In this document: piece after piece, positions 1 through 8,333 of the stretch
Position numbering within the stretch: the first letter of the stretch is position 1
How the letters are laid out: each line of letters begins with the position of its first letter
Source of the DNA: Prevotella sp.
Lineage (GTDB): Bacteria; Bacteroidota; Bacteroidia; Bacteroidales; Bacteroidaceae
Length of the DNA stretch: 56,522 nucleotides
Reading direction: 5' to 3'
NCBI GenBank assembly: GCA_017960525.1
Contig: JAGCZA010000042.1
Location: forward strand, 1-56,522
Position numbers and translations under genes: made by a program
The notes under the pieces: generated by a model
What the model saw: only the letters and a program-made list of their open reading frames with translations
Database searches by the model: none
Told to the model about the DNA's origin: nothing

Positions 1-56
1 GATTTTATCAGCTGACCATACACCGGCTGTCCGAAAAAATGTGTACTTTTGCCCAT
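1..56 (-). CDS. IS4-family transposase, DUF4372-type N-terminus (5' fragment)
   Basis: Only the first 18 codons are present and the frame runs off the window. The peptide begins MGKSTHFFGQPVYGQLIK. From memory this matches the start of IS4-group transposases with a DUF4372 N-terminal domain, which are common in Bacteroidales and typically start with an S/K-T-H-F-F-G-Q-P motif. The protein would be a DDE transposase acting on its own IS ends. The start codon at 56 fits because the family begins at this motif. The leader of about 100 bases between the IS end and this ATG contains a hairpin. Nothing can be said about whether the rest of the gene is intact. Confidence 0.65.
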   Translation of the reverse strand, partial: MGKSTHFFGQPVYGQLIK

Positions 57-99
57 GGTTACGTTTGATCTTGTTTGGTGACAGCAAAGGTAACCAAAA

Positions 100-128
100 G
101 GGCTGACACCTAATACTGGTATCAGCCC
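100..128 (-). terminator. Hairpin in the IS leader
   Basis: gggctgacacc (100-110) faces ggtatcagccc (118-128) across a 7-base loop, with one mismatch that is a G-U pair in a minus-strand RNA. It lies between the IS end and the transposase start. A hairpin here could block read-through from outside into the transposase, a control known in other IS elements. That role is inferred. Confidence 0.45.
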
Positions 129-323
129 TAATTTAATCTCAATGAACAAAGTTTAGCGGACAGTAATAAAAAATAATAGGGCAAAATAAAAATTACCCCG
201 TCGATCAGAACTTTAAAGGGGGCAAAAACAAAAGGTTTTTGGGGGTCAACGTCGCTTTGCCCTCAGGGGGCAAACGCGCGCGGCTTTTCCATTGTACGTT
301 ACTGATTTACAATAACTTGTGAG

Positions 324-411
324 CGGAGAGAGCGAGATTCGAACTCGCGAACCAGTTTTGCCGGTCACACGCTTTCCAGGCGTGCCTCTTCAGCCACTCG
401 AGCATCTCTCC
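324..411 (-). tRNA. tRNA-Ser (anticodon GGA)
   Basis: On the minus strand the gene starts GGAGAGATGC and ends TCTCTCC plus a discriminator base. The 7-bp acceptor stem pairs 405-411 with 325-331. The anticodon loop reads CTGGAAA between complementary CACGC and GCGTG arms, giving anticodon GGA. A long variable arm, as in all serine tRNAs, precedes the T-arm with GTTCGAATC. The 88-nt length fits tRNA-Ser. CCA is not encoded. It reads UCC/UCU serine codons. Confidence 0.93.
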
Positions 412-428
412 TTGCGGTTAAGCGGGTG

Positions 429-436
429 CAAAGGTA
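429..436 (-). promoter_or_regulatory. Probable -7 element of tRNA-Ser
   Basis: TACCTTTG on the minus strand matches the Bacteroidetes TAnnTTTG -7 element and lies 18 bases before the mature tRNA end, leaving a short leader. No good -33 TTTG is seen at the expected distance. Confidence 0.5.
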
Positions 437-498
437 TTAATTTTCCTGCTCATATTTGCAGAACCGCTGTTTTTTTATAATTATTTAAGGTTAAACTA

Positions 499-1740
499 TT
501 ACCAGCCAAACTCGGCGAGACCAGCGGCCTGGTACCATTGCATCAGTCGTATGTTGTCATTGAGTTTGTTGATGCTGAAGGTAATGTTGGTGTAGCCTGA
601 TATGTTGGCTTTGTCCTGTGGCACATACATACCCAGTCCGCCATAGCGGTCTTCGGTAACAGTAAAGTCGCGGAATTCTTGCTCGTTGTTTGGCGACTTG
701 TAGTAAACGTGTTTGTTGGACATCCATACGGGAGCCATCTTGCTGTAGACAACGGCACGGTCGAACACGCGCTTCCATTGTGCATACTCGTTTTCGCTGG
801 CGTAGCGCAGGATGAAGTCGTTCATGTCGAACTGGGTATGGTCGAAATAGTAAATCAGTCCGTCTACGTTTGGCCTGCGTCCCCCGTCTTCCATCTGTGG
901 CAGGAATGTACCTAAGACGGCATGCGTTGCCTGCGCCAGATTCTCCAGCTCGCTGGTTTTCACTACGGCTATGGGCTCTATGTAACCATAGGAGTTCTGG
1001 GCAAAGTATGCGTCGGCTACTGTCTTATAGAAGGTTGGGCTTTGGCTGAAGAGGGCAGGAACGATTGTTTGGTAAGGGGCTCCCTCGCCAGGGATTTCTG
1101 CTGCCGAAGCGATGATGTAGTCGGTGCACTCGCGCAATTCGTAGGCCGACTCCACACATTGGAAGGCACAACAGTCGGCAAAGACGAAACTGAACTTGGG
1201 GAATGTACCCAGTGTCTGAGCCATTTCAGGAATATCCATCCACTTAGTGCCAACGGTGTTGTCCGCTCCGTATGCCCTGGTGGAACGGCTGAAGGCCGGG
1301 GCTTGGTTGCGAATAATCCAGCCGTCGGCGTGCCCCCAAAGCACCAGTCCGTAGCTTTCAGCCTTGTAGTTGTCAATGGCCCATTGTATGGCCATCCTTA
1401 ATGTGGCAGGGTCGCCAGAGTTGATTTCGCTGTCGAAGGTCTCCAGTCTGATGGTGTCGCCATTCTCCACGAGCATGAAGTATGGTTTCTGCTTGGACGT
1501 AGTGTTGTTGCGCTTGTCTACAAAGAGCAGCAATTTACAATTGTCAGCCAGCTGTTTGCTGCCTTCCATCATCTGGACAATGTCTTCTTGGGCAAAGTCA
1601 ATCCTAGAAGAGTTTTGCGTCAGGTTATTGTCAGCTGCCATATAGACCAGCACGGTGCGCTTGATTATTCCGTCATCCTTCTTGTCGTGGCAGGCGGAAA
1701 GCAGCAATGCACCAATAATAATGGGCAATAGTTTTCTCAT
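499..1740 (-). CDS. Clostripain-like (C11) cysteine peptidase lipoprotein
   Basis: A secreted or outer-membrane-anchored cysteine peptidase of the C11 (clostripain) family, expected to cut after basic residues. The chosen ATG at 1740 starts MRKLLPIIIGALLLSAC, a type II signal peptide with lipobox Cys17. An upstream ATG at 1815 would add 25 residues that overlap cdd and hide the signal. Two family motifs are visible: the catalytic His in L-W-G-H-A-D-G-W and the catalytic Cys in F-A-D-C-C followed by V-E-S-A-Y-E. Length, 413 aa, is usual for Bacteroidales members. It starts 4 bases after the cdd stop, so the two are probably co-transcribed. The exact substrate cannot be read from sequence. Confidence 0.85.
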   Translation of the reverse strand: MRKLLPIIIGALLLSACHDKKDDGIIKRTVLVYMAADNNLTQNSSRIDFAQEDIVQMMEGSKQLADNCKLLLFVDKRNNTTSKQKPYFMLVENGDTIRLETFDSEINSGDPATLRMAIQWAIDNYKAESYGLVLWGHADGWIIRNQAPAFSRSTRAYGADNTVGTKWMDIPEMAQTLGTFPKFSFVFADCCAFQCVESAYELRECTDYIIASAAEIPGEGAPYQTIVPALFSQSPTFYKTVADAYFAQNSYGYIEPIAVVKTSELENLAQATHAVLGTFLPQMEDGGRRPNVDGLIYYFDHTQFDMNDFILRYASENEYAQWKRVFDRAVVYSKMAPVWMSNKHVYYKSPNNEQEFRDFTVTEDRYGGLGMYVPQDKANISGYTNITFSINKLNDNIRLMQWYQAAGLAEFGW

Positions 1741-1744
1741 CTTG

Positions 1745-2218
1745 TTAGAATTCTGTGAAAGAGAGTGGCATAAGGTTGCGGATACCGTCGACAATATAGA
1801 CACACCGTTTGCCATAGAGCAAGATGTGGATGGGGTGGCCGAATCGTTTTTCGGTCTCTATCATCACCTGCCGGCAGGTGCCGCAGGGCGACACGGGGTC
1901 GTCGGTCAGATTGCCGTCCTTGTCGCGTGCGGCTATGGCCAGCGTCTTTATTGGCTGGTCCGGGTAGTCGGCCCCAGCCGCGAAGATGGCTGTCCGCTCG
2001 GCACAGATGCCTGCGGGGAAGGCGGCGTTTTCCTGGTTGCAGCCTTTGATGATGATGCCGTTGTCGAGCTTCAAACAGGCTCCCACATGGAACTGTGAGT
2101 AAGGTGCATAGGAAAGCTCTGTGGCCTCGATGGCCTTTTCCACTATGTCGTGGTCTTCTGTTGTCAGATCTTCCATCTGGCACGCCTTAATCTGGATTTT
2201 CAGTTTTAGGTCTTTCAT
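1745..2218 (-). CDS. cdd: Cytidine deaminase
   Basis: Deaminates cytidine and deoxycytidine to (deoxy)uridine in pyrimidine salvage, in the cytoplasm. The zinc-site motifs are clear: C-A-E-R-T-A-I, with the catalytic Glu and a zinc-binding Cys, and P-C-G-T-C-R-Q, with two more zinc-binding Cys. This is the small homotetrameric three-Cys form; 157 aa is slightly longer than usual because of about 15 extra N-terminal residues. An ATG inside that extension (MEDLTTED) is a possible alternative start. It sits between rny (40 bases upstream) and the C11 peptidase (4 bases downstream) on the same strand. upp, another pyrimidine-salvage gene, lies elsewhere in the window. Confidence 0.92.
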   Translation of the reverse strand: MKDLKLKIQIKACQMEDLTTEDHDIVEKAIEATELSYAPYSQFHVGACLKLDNGIIIKGCNQENAAFPAGICAERTAIFAAGADYPDQPIKTLAIAARDKDGNLTDDPVSPCGTCRQVMIETEKRFGHPIHILLYGKRCVYIVDGIRNLMPLSFTEF

Positions 2219-2257
2219 GCGGAACTTTCACTTATCACTTAACTGTTCACTCTTCAC

Positions 2258-3799
2258 TTACTTGGCGTATGCCACGCTTCGTGTTTCGCGTATGACGGTG
2301 ATTTTCACCTGTCCGGGATAGGTCATCTCGGTCTGGATCTTCGATGCAATCTGTCCGCTGAGTGCCTCGGTCTCGGCATCGTCCATCTTGTCGGCTCCCA
2401 CGATGACGCGCAACTCACGTCCAGCCTGGATGGCGTAGGTCTTGTTCACACCGGGATAACTCATGGCAATGGCTTCCAAGTCGTTGAGGCGCTTGATGTA
2501 TGCCTCGACTATCTCGCGGCGTGCACCTGGGCGTGCACCGCTGATGGCGTCACACACCTGCACGATGGGGGCGAGCAGCGTCTGCATCTCCATCTCGTCG
2601 TGGTGGGCGCCGATGGCGTTGCAAATATCGGGCTTCTCCTTGTACATCTCGGCAATCTTGGCACCGTAGAGGGCGTGTGGCGTTTCGGTGTCCTCATCAG
2701 GCACTTTGCCTATGTCGTGCAACAGTCCGGCACGCTTGGCCTTCTTGGGATTGAGACCCAGTTCGGCGGCCATAATGCCGCAGAGGTTGGCGGTCTCACG
2801 AGCGTGCATCAGCAGATTCTGGCCGTAACTGGAACGGTATTTCATCTTACCAATGATGCGGATGAGTTCGGGATGCAGGCCGTGGATGCCCAAGTCGATG
2901 GCGGTACGCTTGCCGGTCTCGATGATTTCGTTCTCCAGTTGCTTCTTCACCTTGGCCACCACTTCCTCGATGCGTGCCGGGTGGATGCGTCCGTCGGCCA
3001 CAAGTTGGTGCAGGGCCAGGCGGCAAGTTTCACGTCTGACGGGGTCGAAACCGCTGATAACAATGGCCTCTGGGGTGTCGTCGACCACTATCTCAACGCC
3101 GCAAGCAGCCTCCAGGGCGCGAATGTTGCGGCCCTCACGTCCGATGACGCGGCCCTTCACATCGTCGTTCTCAATGTGGAACACCGATACCGAGTTCTCC
3201 ACAGCCGTCTCAGTGGCCACGCGCTGAATGGTCTGGATGACAATCTTCTTGGCCTGGGCGTTGGCGTTGAGTTTGGCCTCGTCCATAATCTCGTTGATGT
3301 AACTGGCAGCCTGGGTCTTGGCCTCGTCCTTGAGGCTCTCCACCAGGCGGTTGCGTGCCTCTTCAGCCGAAAGGCCAGAAAGTTCTTCCAGTTTCTCACG
3401 CTCTTTCTGCTGCATCTTGCCCAGTTCTTCCTGTTTGAGGGCGAGGGCTTTTTTCTCATTGTCGATGCGCTGCTGCTGTCCGTCGAGTTCGTTCTTGCGG
3501 CGTCCCAGTTCGTCCTGTCGCTGGTTGAGCGAAATCTCACGCTGCTTCAGGCGGTTCTCACTCTGCTGGATGTGCTGGTTGCGCTGCTGCACTTCCTTCT
3601 CCAGTTCGCTTTTCTTGTTGAGGAACTTTTCCTTTACCTCAAGCAGTTTCTTCTCTTTGATGACTTCAGCCTCTTTGTCGGCGGCAGCCACCATTTCGTT
3701 GTACTTTCCCTTGATGACTCTCGAGAACAGGAAATATCCGCACACCACACCTAATGCCAGTGCGGCTACGGCAATCAAAATAACAAAAATAATGTCCAT
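2258..3799 (-). CDS. rny: Ribonuclease Y
   Basis: Membrane-bound endoribonuclease that starts mRNA decay. Domains in order: one N-terminal transmembrane helix (about residues 3-25), a long Lys/Glu/Gln-rich coiled coil (about 30-150), a KH RNA-binding domain with the [11 protein letters not shown] signature (about 205-270) and an HD metal-dependent hydrolase domain with L-L-H-D-I-G-K. Length, 513 aa, is typical. It follows zapA by 61 bases and precedes cdd by 40, on the same strand, in the zapA-rny order usual in Bacteroidales. The ending R-S-V-A-Y-A-K is the normal family C-terminus. Confidence 0.96.
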   Translation of the reverse strand: MDIIFVILIAVAALALGVVCGYFLFSRVIKGKYNEMVAAADKEAEVIKEKKLLEVKEKFLNKKSELEKEVQQRNQHIQQSENRLKQREISLNQRQDELGRRKNELDGQQQRIDNEKKALALKQEELGKMQQKEREKLEELSGLSAEEARNRLVESLKDEAKTQAASYINEIMDEAKLNANAQAKKIVIQTIQRVATETAVENSVSVFHIENDDVKGRVIGREGRNIRALEAACGVEIVVDDTPEAIVISGFDPVRRETCRLALHQLVADGRIHPARIEEVVAKVKKQLENEIIETGKRTAIDLGIHGLHPELIRIIGKMKYRSSYGQNLLMHARETANLCGIMAAELGLNPKKAKRAGLLHDIGKVPDEDTETPHALYGAKIAEMYKEKPDICNAIGAHHDEMEMQTLLAPIVQVCDAISGARPGARREIVEAYIKRLNDLEAIAMSYPGVNKTYAIQAGRELRVIVGADKMDDAETEALSGQIASKIQTEMTYPGQVKITVIRETRSVAYAK

Positions 3800-3860
3800 A
3801 AAAATAAAGTTATCAATATATTTATTTGTTAATATTCTCCCTTTCTGTCGTGTCTGCCCA

Positions 3861-4163
3861 CTATTTCAGGGCATCCTCTATTTCAGAAGTCAATTGCGAG
3901 AGAATATTATCGTAAGGCACGGTGTCGTTCTTTGCCATTTCCTTTTCATAACGTAATGCTATCTCTATGAGAGTCATTAGTGCTATGATATGGTCGCTCT
4001 TTCTGCCTTTGTACACTTGGTTGTAGGCACCGTAACGCTCAGAAATCAGTTTGGCTGCAGCCCGATAGTACTCCTCATCCTCCCGGTTGTGAAGCACCAT
4101 CGCAATGTCCTCGTCGTAGACATGCAGCCTTATATTGAGTTTCTCCTTACTTTCTTCCGCCAT
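3861..4163 (-). CDS. zapA: Cell division protein ZapA
   Basis: A small cytoplasmic protein that bundles and stabilises FtsZ filaments at the division ring. The 100-aa protein has the ZapA layout: an N-terminal beta region ([12 protein letters not shown]) followed by a helix rich in charged residues with [14 protein letters not shown]. It starts 9 bases after the stop of the 98-aa coiled-coil gene, and rny follows. This linkage is typical for the phylum and supports the call, since ZapA proteins are divergent. Confidence 0.85.
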   Translation of the reverse strand: MAEESKEKLNIRLHVYDEDIAMVLHNREDEEYYRAAAKLISERYGAYNQVYKGRKSDHIIALMTLIEIALRYEKEMAKNDTVPYDNILSQLTSEIEDALK

Positions 4164-4172
4164 TGCTTCTTC

Positions 4173-4469
4173 TTACTTCTCGTCGCTAAGCACGGTGATG
4201 CATTTGTTGATGTCGCGAATCAGTTTTGCCACATGGTCTTTGGCACTCTGCAGGTCTCCGTCGGTAATCTTCATCATGCTTGCCATCTGCAGCGACTTGT
4301 ATTCATTCTCCTTCTGAGCCAGTTGGGCCTTCAACTGCTTGATCTGCTGATCCTGTTCCTCGACCATTGCATAAAGGTCACTATTCTCCTTCTTCACTTC
4401 TTTGAATTGGAGAATCATCTGCCTTACACGGGTTTGGAAAGTGGCTATAACTTGCTCATTCTGGGTCAT
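4173..4469 (-). CDS. Small coiled-coil protein upstream of zapA
   Basis: A 98-aa protein, almost wholly a predicted coiled coil with heptad-spaced Leu, Ile and Val among Gln, Lys and Glu (about residues 15-65). No catalytic motif or membrane segment is seen. It is the first gene of the zapA-rny run and stops 9 bases before zapA. Its position and coiled-coil nature suggest a ZapB-like or division-linked scaffold, but this is inference from context; no named family is recognised with certainty. The start at 4469 has a good -7 promoter element about 20 bases upstream. Confidence 0.75.
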   Translation of the reverse strand: MTQNEQVIATFQTRVRQMILQFKEVKKENSDLYAMVEEQDQQIKQLKAQLAQKENEYKSLQMASMMKITDGDLQSAKDHVAKLIRDINKCITVLSDEK

Positions 4470-4488
4470 GTCTATACCTTTTGACCTA

Positions 4489-4496
4489 CAAAGTTA
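4489..4496 (-). promoter_or_regulatory. -7 element of the zapA-rny-cdd operon
   Basis: TAACTTTG on the minus strand, 20 bases before the first start codon, matches TAnnTTTG. No convincing -33 TTTG lies 19-21 bases further up. It probably drives the five-gene run 4469 down to 499. Confidence 0.5.
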
Positions 4497-4522
4497 GGCA
4501 TTAAAAATTAGAAATCGGAAAT

Positions 4523-4580
4523 AAAAAAAGGAGAGTTTGCCCGACTTAACACGTTTTAATCATTTTTCTCTCCTTTTTTT
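4523..4580. terminator. Bidirectional terminator
   Basis: aaaaaaaggagag (4523-4535) is perfectly complementary to ctctccttttttt (4568-4580) across a 32-base loop, giving an A-tract/T-tract hairpin on both strands. It lies 10 bases beyond the stop of the 4591-5226 gene and should end that transcript. Confidence 0.7.
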
Positions 4581-4590
4581 GAATCCTTAA

Positions 4591-5226
4591 CTATTTCTTT
4601 GCCTCTTGCTTGTCATCTGTCGGCTGCTTCTCTTTCTTGGCGAGCATCACCACACGGTACGTGAAGTCGGTCACCCACTTCTCTGTGAATCCAAGTTTCT
4701 TGTTGTATTCTCTCACGTCGATGACAGTCTTGATGACGCTGGCATCCTTGAAGTCGTTCTTGGTGAAGATGTCGTTGACGGTGGTAGCCACCATCGAGCG
4801 GATGGTCTTCTTGAAGATGGAGGGCAGGCGCAGTTTGTATTTCATCAAATTAGTGACAAGCATCATCACGTCCTGCACGAAGTTCTGGAATTGCAGCATG
4901 TATGTCTGCACGTCCTGAATCTTCCGGCAGCGGCGGTGTATGCTCTGGTCGATTTCCTTGAAGAACTGGTCGTCCATCTCGTAGAGTTCTTTGAGCATTT
5001 TCTTGCAGCGTGCCTTTTCGCCAATGCCCAGTTTGCCGCCTTGTGTGGGTACGCGGAGGGTGGTCTTGAAGATGCGGAGGTCGGGCAGTACGTTCAGGTT
5101 GGTGATGTTCAGTTCCGAAGCCATAATGGCCTGGAAATACACACGTATGAGGGTCATGAAATCTTCCATTCCTCCCACTTTCTTTTCCTCTTCGTTTTTC
5201 TTGAATAGTTTATCTATAAGTCCCAT
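4591..5226 (-). CDS. Conserved hypothetical protein (211 aa)
   Basis: No family is recognised with confidence. The protein is soluble and mostly helical, with a charged N-terminus (L-F-K-K-N-E-E-E-K-K), a basic middle (I-H-R-R-C-R-K-I-Q-D) and a Lys-rich tail. It has no signal peptide and no long membrane helix. It is 28 bases downstream of panB on the same strand and is followed by a strong terminator, so it is probably the last gene of a panB transcript. Codon use matches its neighbours. It resembles conserved Bacteroidales proteins of unknown role seen near housekeeping genes; no function is proposed. Confidence 0.8.
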   Translation of the reverse strand: MGLIDKLFKKNEEEKKVGGMEDFMTLIRVYFQAIMASELNITNLNVLPDLRIFKTTLRVPTQGGKLGIGEKARCKKMLKELYEMDDQFFKEIDQSIHRRCRKIQDVQTYMLQFQNFVQDVMMLVTNLMKYKLRLPSIFKKTIRSMVATTVNDIFTKNDFKDASVIKTVIDVREYNKKLGFTEKWVTDFTYRVVMLAKKEKQPTDDKQEAKK

Positions 5227-5254
5227 TTTTACAGATGATTATATGATATATGAA

Positions 5255-6076
5255 TTAGTATGATTCTTGCTCGTTGGGGAAGTCGCCGCTCTTCACGTCG
5301 GAGACATAGTTGCCGATGGCGTCGGTCATTACGGCGTTCAGGTCGGCGTAGCGGCGCAAGAAGCGGGGCGAGAAGCCTTGCGTCATTCCCAGCATGTCGG
5401 CTATGACGAGAATCTGTCCGTCGCAGTGGTTTCCAGCACCGATGCCGATGGTTGGAACGGGGATTTCGTTTGTCACCTGCTCGGCCAGTTGTGCAGGCAC
5501 TTTCTCCAGTGTGATAGCGAAGCAGCCGGCCTCTGCCAGCGCCTTGGCGTCGGAGAGCAGTTTGGCGGCCTCCTGCTCCTCCTTGGCACGGACGGCGTAG
5601 GTGCCGAACTTGTTGATGGACTGAGGCGTGAGGCCCAGGTGGCCCATCACGGGAATACCGGCGTCGAGGATTGCTTTTATGGTGTCGAGTATTTCCACAC
5701 CGCCTTCCATCTTCAGGGCGTCGCAGCCGCTCTCCTTCATAATGCGGATAGCGTTGGCCACACCGTCGTGACGGCCAGTCTGATAGGAGCCGAAGGGCAT
5801 ATCGCACACTACGAGGGCGCGCTTGACGGCTTTGACCACCGAGCGGGCGTGGTAAATCATCTGGTCTACGGTGATGGGCAGGGTTGTGCCGTTGCCCGCC
5901 ATCACGTTTGAGGCAGAGTCGCCGATGAGTACGCCGTCGATGCCGGCGCGGTCGACGATGCCTGCTGTGGTGTAGTCGTACGAGGTGAGCATTGAGATTT
6001 TCTCACCCTTCTCTTTCATTTCTATAAAGCGGCGTGTTGTGACTTTTCTTTCGTCGCTGACTAAATATCCAGCCAT
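5255..6076 (-). CDS. panB: 3-methyl-2-oxobutanoate hydroxymethyltransferase
   Basis: Transfers a hydroxymethyl group from 5,10-methylene-THF to 2-oxoisovalerate, giving ketopantoate, the first committed step of pantothenate and coenzyme A synthesis. The (beta/alpha)8 enzyme has the family signatures [15 protein letters not shown] (metal-binding Asp), [16 protein letters not shown] and T-I-G-I-G-A-G. Length, 273 aa, is normal. It is 34 bases downstream of the GNAT gene and 28 bases upstream of the 211-aa unknown. No panC or panD is in the window. Confidence 0.96.
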   Translation of the reverse strand: MAGYLVSDERKVTTRRFIEMKEKGEKISMLTSYDYTTAGIVDRAGIDGVLIGDSASNVMAGNGTTLPITVDQMIYHARSVVKAVKRALVVCDMPFGSYQTGRHDGVANAIRIMKESGCDALKMEGGVEILDTIKAILDAGIPVMGHLGLTPQSINKFGTYAVRAKEEQEAAKLLSDAKALAEAGCFAITLEKVPAQLAEQVTNEIPVPTIGIGAGNHCDGQILVIADMLGMTQGFSPRFLRRYADLNAVMTDAIGNYVSDVKSGDFPNEQESY

Positions 6077-6110
6077 TCTCTGTTTGATTTAGATATGATA
6101 AATAAAATGA

Positions 6111-6626
6111 TTATACGAGGATTTTCTGAAACAATCGGGCATCGTGGTAGGTCTGCCCGTCGTATATCCAGTCTTTGAGCAGGGCGTCGTCGGCGTAGCC
6201 CAAGTCTCGGAAGAGCGTCACAGCCGTTTTGTTGGCCGTGCTGATGATAGCATAGATTTGATGCAGATGCAACGTGCGCAGAGCGTATTCGTGGAGGGCT
6301 TCGAGGGTGCTCTTTGCCAGATGCCGCCCCCGTTCATTTTTCACGATGACGATGCCCACCTCTGCCCGCAGGTGCTTGGGGTCGAAGTCGGTCAGGTCGG
6401 CCAGCCCCACCACCTTGTGCGCTTCGTCTTCAATGATGAGGCGCACCTGCTTGTCGGCATAGATGTCGGCAGAGGCGTTGGCCACATAGTCGTGGAGGGC
6501 GTAGCGCGAATAAGGCACGCTGGTGGCCCCGACGTCCCATAGTTGCCTGTCGTTCTCTATGTGGTAGAGCAGGTCGAGGTCTTCAGGCTCAATGGCCCTG
6601 AGGGTGATGTGTGGCAGTTCTTTCAT
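6111..6626 (-). CDS. GNAT-family N-acetyltransferase
   Basis: An acetyl-CoA-dependent acetyltransferase of 171 aa in the RimJ/RimL/SpeG branch. The start at 6626 is chosen because the protein then begins M-K-E-L-P-H-I-T-L-R-A-I-E-P-E-D, the usual first strand, and because its ATG overlaps the stop of the glycosyltransferase as ATGA. A longer open frame to 6842 has no homology-like content. The acetyl-CoA loop is N-E-R-G-R-H-L-A, with the following I-Y-A-I-I-S-T-A-N-K-T-A and F-R-D-L-G-Y segments typical of GNAT motif B. Substrate is unknown; polyamines, ribosomal N-termini or an amino sugar are all possible. Confidence 0.85.
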   Translation of the reverse strand: MKELPHITLRAIEPEDLDLLYHIENDRQLWDVGATSVPYSRYALHDYVANASADIYADKQVRLIIEDEAHKVVGLADLTDFDPKHLRAEVGIVIVKNERGRHLAKSTLEALHEYALRTLHLHQIYAIISTANKTAVTLFRDLGYADDALLKDWIYDGQTYHDARLFQKILV

Positions 6627-7756
6627 CTGATGACTTCGCGTGAGGTGATAAGTGTTTTCGTTGAGCAATTGTAGGTGCCAGTCTCCGACTTTCCGTCGCG
6701 GGCGGCCATATCGATGATTTGCCCGTAGGTGAAGGCGTCGGTGTCGTAGACGATGCATTGCCCCTCTCTGCCAGCGGGCAGTTCGTCGCCCTTGTGCAGG
6801 AAGGTGGCCATCAGCCCCTTCTGGCGGGCCAGTTTTTGGCACTCGTCCAGCATCTGCTGGCTGCCCACAAAGACATATTCAAAATCTTCAGCCTGTGGGT
6901 CGATGAGTCCCAGGGAGTTGCGCAGCCGCCTGTACTGCATTTGCAGGAGCGCAATGAAGGCCCTTCCGTAGATGGCCACCTTGATGGGCAGGGTGACGAG
7001 CAGCGAGAGGTGGCCGTAGTGCTTGCGGAAGAAGATGAGCATGGCCTGATAGAAGACGTGGACGTAGCGGAACGAACTTTTCTGTGTGGACTCCCCCTTG
7101 TAGTGGACAATGTGGGCAGGCACATACCAGTTCTCGTAGCCCCCCTTCAGGATGCGGTAACTCAGGTCGATGTCTTCTCCGTACATGAAGAACTCCTCGT
7201 CAAGCAATCCTACGCGGGCAAGTGCTTCACGGCGCAACAGGCAGAAGGCTCCGCTCATCACGTCGATGCGTCCAGGTTCGTCCCAGGGCAGATGACTCAG
7301 GTAGTAGCGCGAGGAGTTGCCCAGCATCTTCAGCAGCGACACGTATGGGGTGGGGATGCCGCGCCTCGATTCGCGGGCGGCGGTTCCGTTGGCGTTGTGC
7401 ATCATCACGCCTGCGCCACCCACATTCGGGTGCTCGTCCATAAACTGGAGCACGGTCTTGATGCTGTCCTCGGCCACGAAGGTGTCCGGGTTGAGCAGCA
7501 GCACGTATTCGCTCGTCGACTGGCGTATGGCAATATTATTGGCTTTCGAGAACCCCAGGTTGTGGTTGCTCTCAATGAGCGTGATGCTTTTCCCGAAACG
7601 TTCCTTCAGATACTCCACAGTACCGTCGTCAGAGTGGTTGTCAACAACAATAATCTCGCTGTCGATGCCCTCCGTTGCACGCCTGACGCTGACGATGCAC
7701 TGCTCCAGATATTGGGGCACGCGGTAACTGATGATGACGACTGTAAGTTTATTCAT
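6623..7756 (-). CDS. Family 2 glycosyltransferase with C-terminal extra domain
   Basis: A GT-A-fold sugar transferase of 377 aa. The N-terminus M-N-K-L-T-V-V-I-I-S-Y, the nucleotide-sugar Asp in V-V-D-N-H-S-D-D and the metal-binding N-P-D-T-F mark a GT2 enzyme of the rhamnosyltransferase-like group (WcaA/Rfb type). The later G-E-D-I-D-L-S-Y-R supplies the acid/base region. Residues from about 285 form a second small domain with no known function. The start at 7756 overlaps the stop of the membrane-protein gene by 8 bases, and its own stop overlaps the GNAT start, so the three genes are translationally coupled. It probably adds a sugar to lipopolysaccharide, capsule or a glycoprotein. Confidence 0.9.
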   Translation of the reverse strand: MNKLTVVIISYRVPQYLEQCIVSVRRATEGIDSEIIVVDNHSDDGTVEYLKERFGKSITLIESNHNLGFSKANNIAIRQSTSEYVLLLNPDTFVAEDSIKTVLQFMDEHPNVGGAGVMMHNANGTAARESRRGIPTPYVSLLKMLGNSSRYYLSHLPWDEPGRIDVMSGAFCLLRREALARVGLLDEEFFMYGEDIDLSYRILKGGYENWYVPAHIVHYKGESTQKSSFRYVHVFYQAMLIFFRKHYGHLSLLVTLPIKVAIYGRAFIALLQMQYRRLRNSLGLIDPQAEDFEYVFVGSQQMLDECQKLARQKGLMATFLHKGDELPAGREGQCIVYDTDAFTYGQIIDMAARDGKSETGTYNCSTKTLITSREVIR

Positions 7757-8192
7757 TATCGGCAGGTTCTTGGGATGTTTCAGCGAGGCAGCGTCGCATG
7801 GTAGGCATGACGAAAGGCAGCGCGAGCGCCGTGATAATGGCCAGATAGCCGAAGGCTGGTTCGTAGGCAAGCAAATAATATAATAATGTGTTGCCCACAA
7901 GCACCGTCCCAAGCATAAGCAGCCTCAGCGTGCCCCATTTTTTTAGTGCCGCTGCTTTGCGCTCCAGCAGGTCGTCCCTCACCTTCTGTATACTGAACAA
8001 CTTCAGCGACAGCGGCACGACGGCCAGCGACAGCAGTATCGCCACCGTTTGGAGTACGAACCGTGTCCCGTCATCAACGTCAGAAAGTACGGCGATGTCC
8101 ATGTCCATAAACTCCCCGCCTATATACAGGGCCAGCGCAATGGCGCATATCAGCGCAAACAACGCGGCCAGGATATTTCTCGTCTCTTTCAT
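7749..8192 (-). CDS. Four-helix membrane protein, unknown
   Basis: A 147-aa protein with four hydrophobic helices (about residues 8-26, 47-67, 91-110 and 116-133), a short acidic loop after helix 1 (D-V-D-D-G) and a basic segment before helix 3. No family name can be given. It is the first gene of a coupled unit with the GT2 and GNAT genes (8-base overlap), so it may help membrane placement or substrate supply for the glycosyltransferase; that is inference only. Confidence 0.75.
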   Translation of the reverse strand: MKETRNILAALFALICAIALALYIGGEFMDMDIAVLSDVDDGTRFVLQTVAILLSLAVVPLSLKLFSIQKVRDDLLERKAAALKKWGTLRLLMLGTVLVGNTLLYYLLAYEPAFGYLAIITALALPFVMPTMRRCLAETSQEPADNE

Positions 8193-8230
8193 GCCATATA
8201 TGAGAATTTCGTGTGCAAAGGTAACAAAAA

Positions 8231-8260
8231 AATCCGAATACCACCAATGGTACTCGGATT
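8231..8260 (-). terminator. Terminator after the ammonium transporter
   Basis: aatccgaatacca (8231-8243) faces tggtactcggatt (8248-8260), 13 pairs with one G-U in the minus RNA and a 4-base loop, followed on the minus strand by a T-rich run. It lies about 75 bases past the amt stop. Confidence 0.75.
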
Positions 8261-8333
8261 ATTTTAAATCTTATTGATTATTTAATCATCTTCACTCCAT
8301 CTGTTATTGTCAGAGCGAGAGAACACACTTTCG

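Larger units (their letters stand above)
1..165 (-). mobile_element. End of an IS4-type insertion sequence (partial)
   Basis: The left edge of the window holds the upstream end of an insertion sequence read on the minus strand. It contains the first codons of a transposase, a hairpin leader and an outer end near the bases agcggacag (about 154-162). The sequence ctgtccg near 28-34 is complementary to part of that end. The exact boundary near 162-168 is inferred, because the other end of the element and any target-site duplication lie outside the window. Confidence 0.6.

Noticed and set aside
2600-3754. 384-codon frame antisense to rny
   Set aside because: Mirror of the RNase Y coiled coil and KH domain; Leu/Val-rich text is an artefact of that coding strand.
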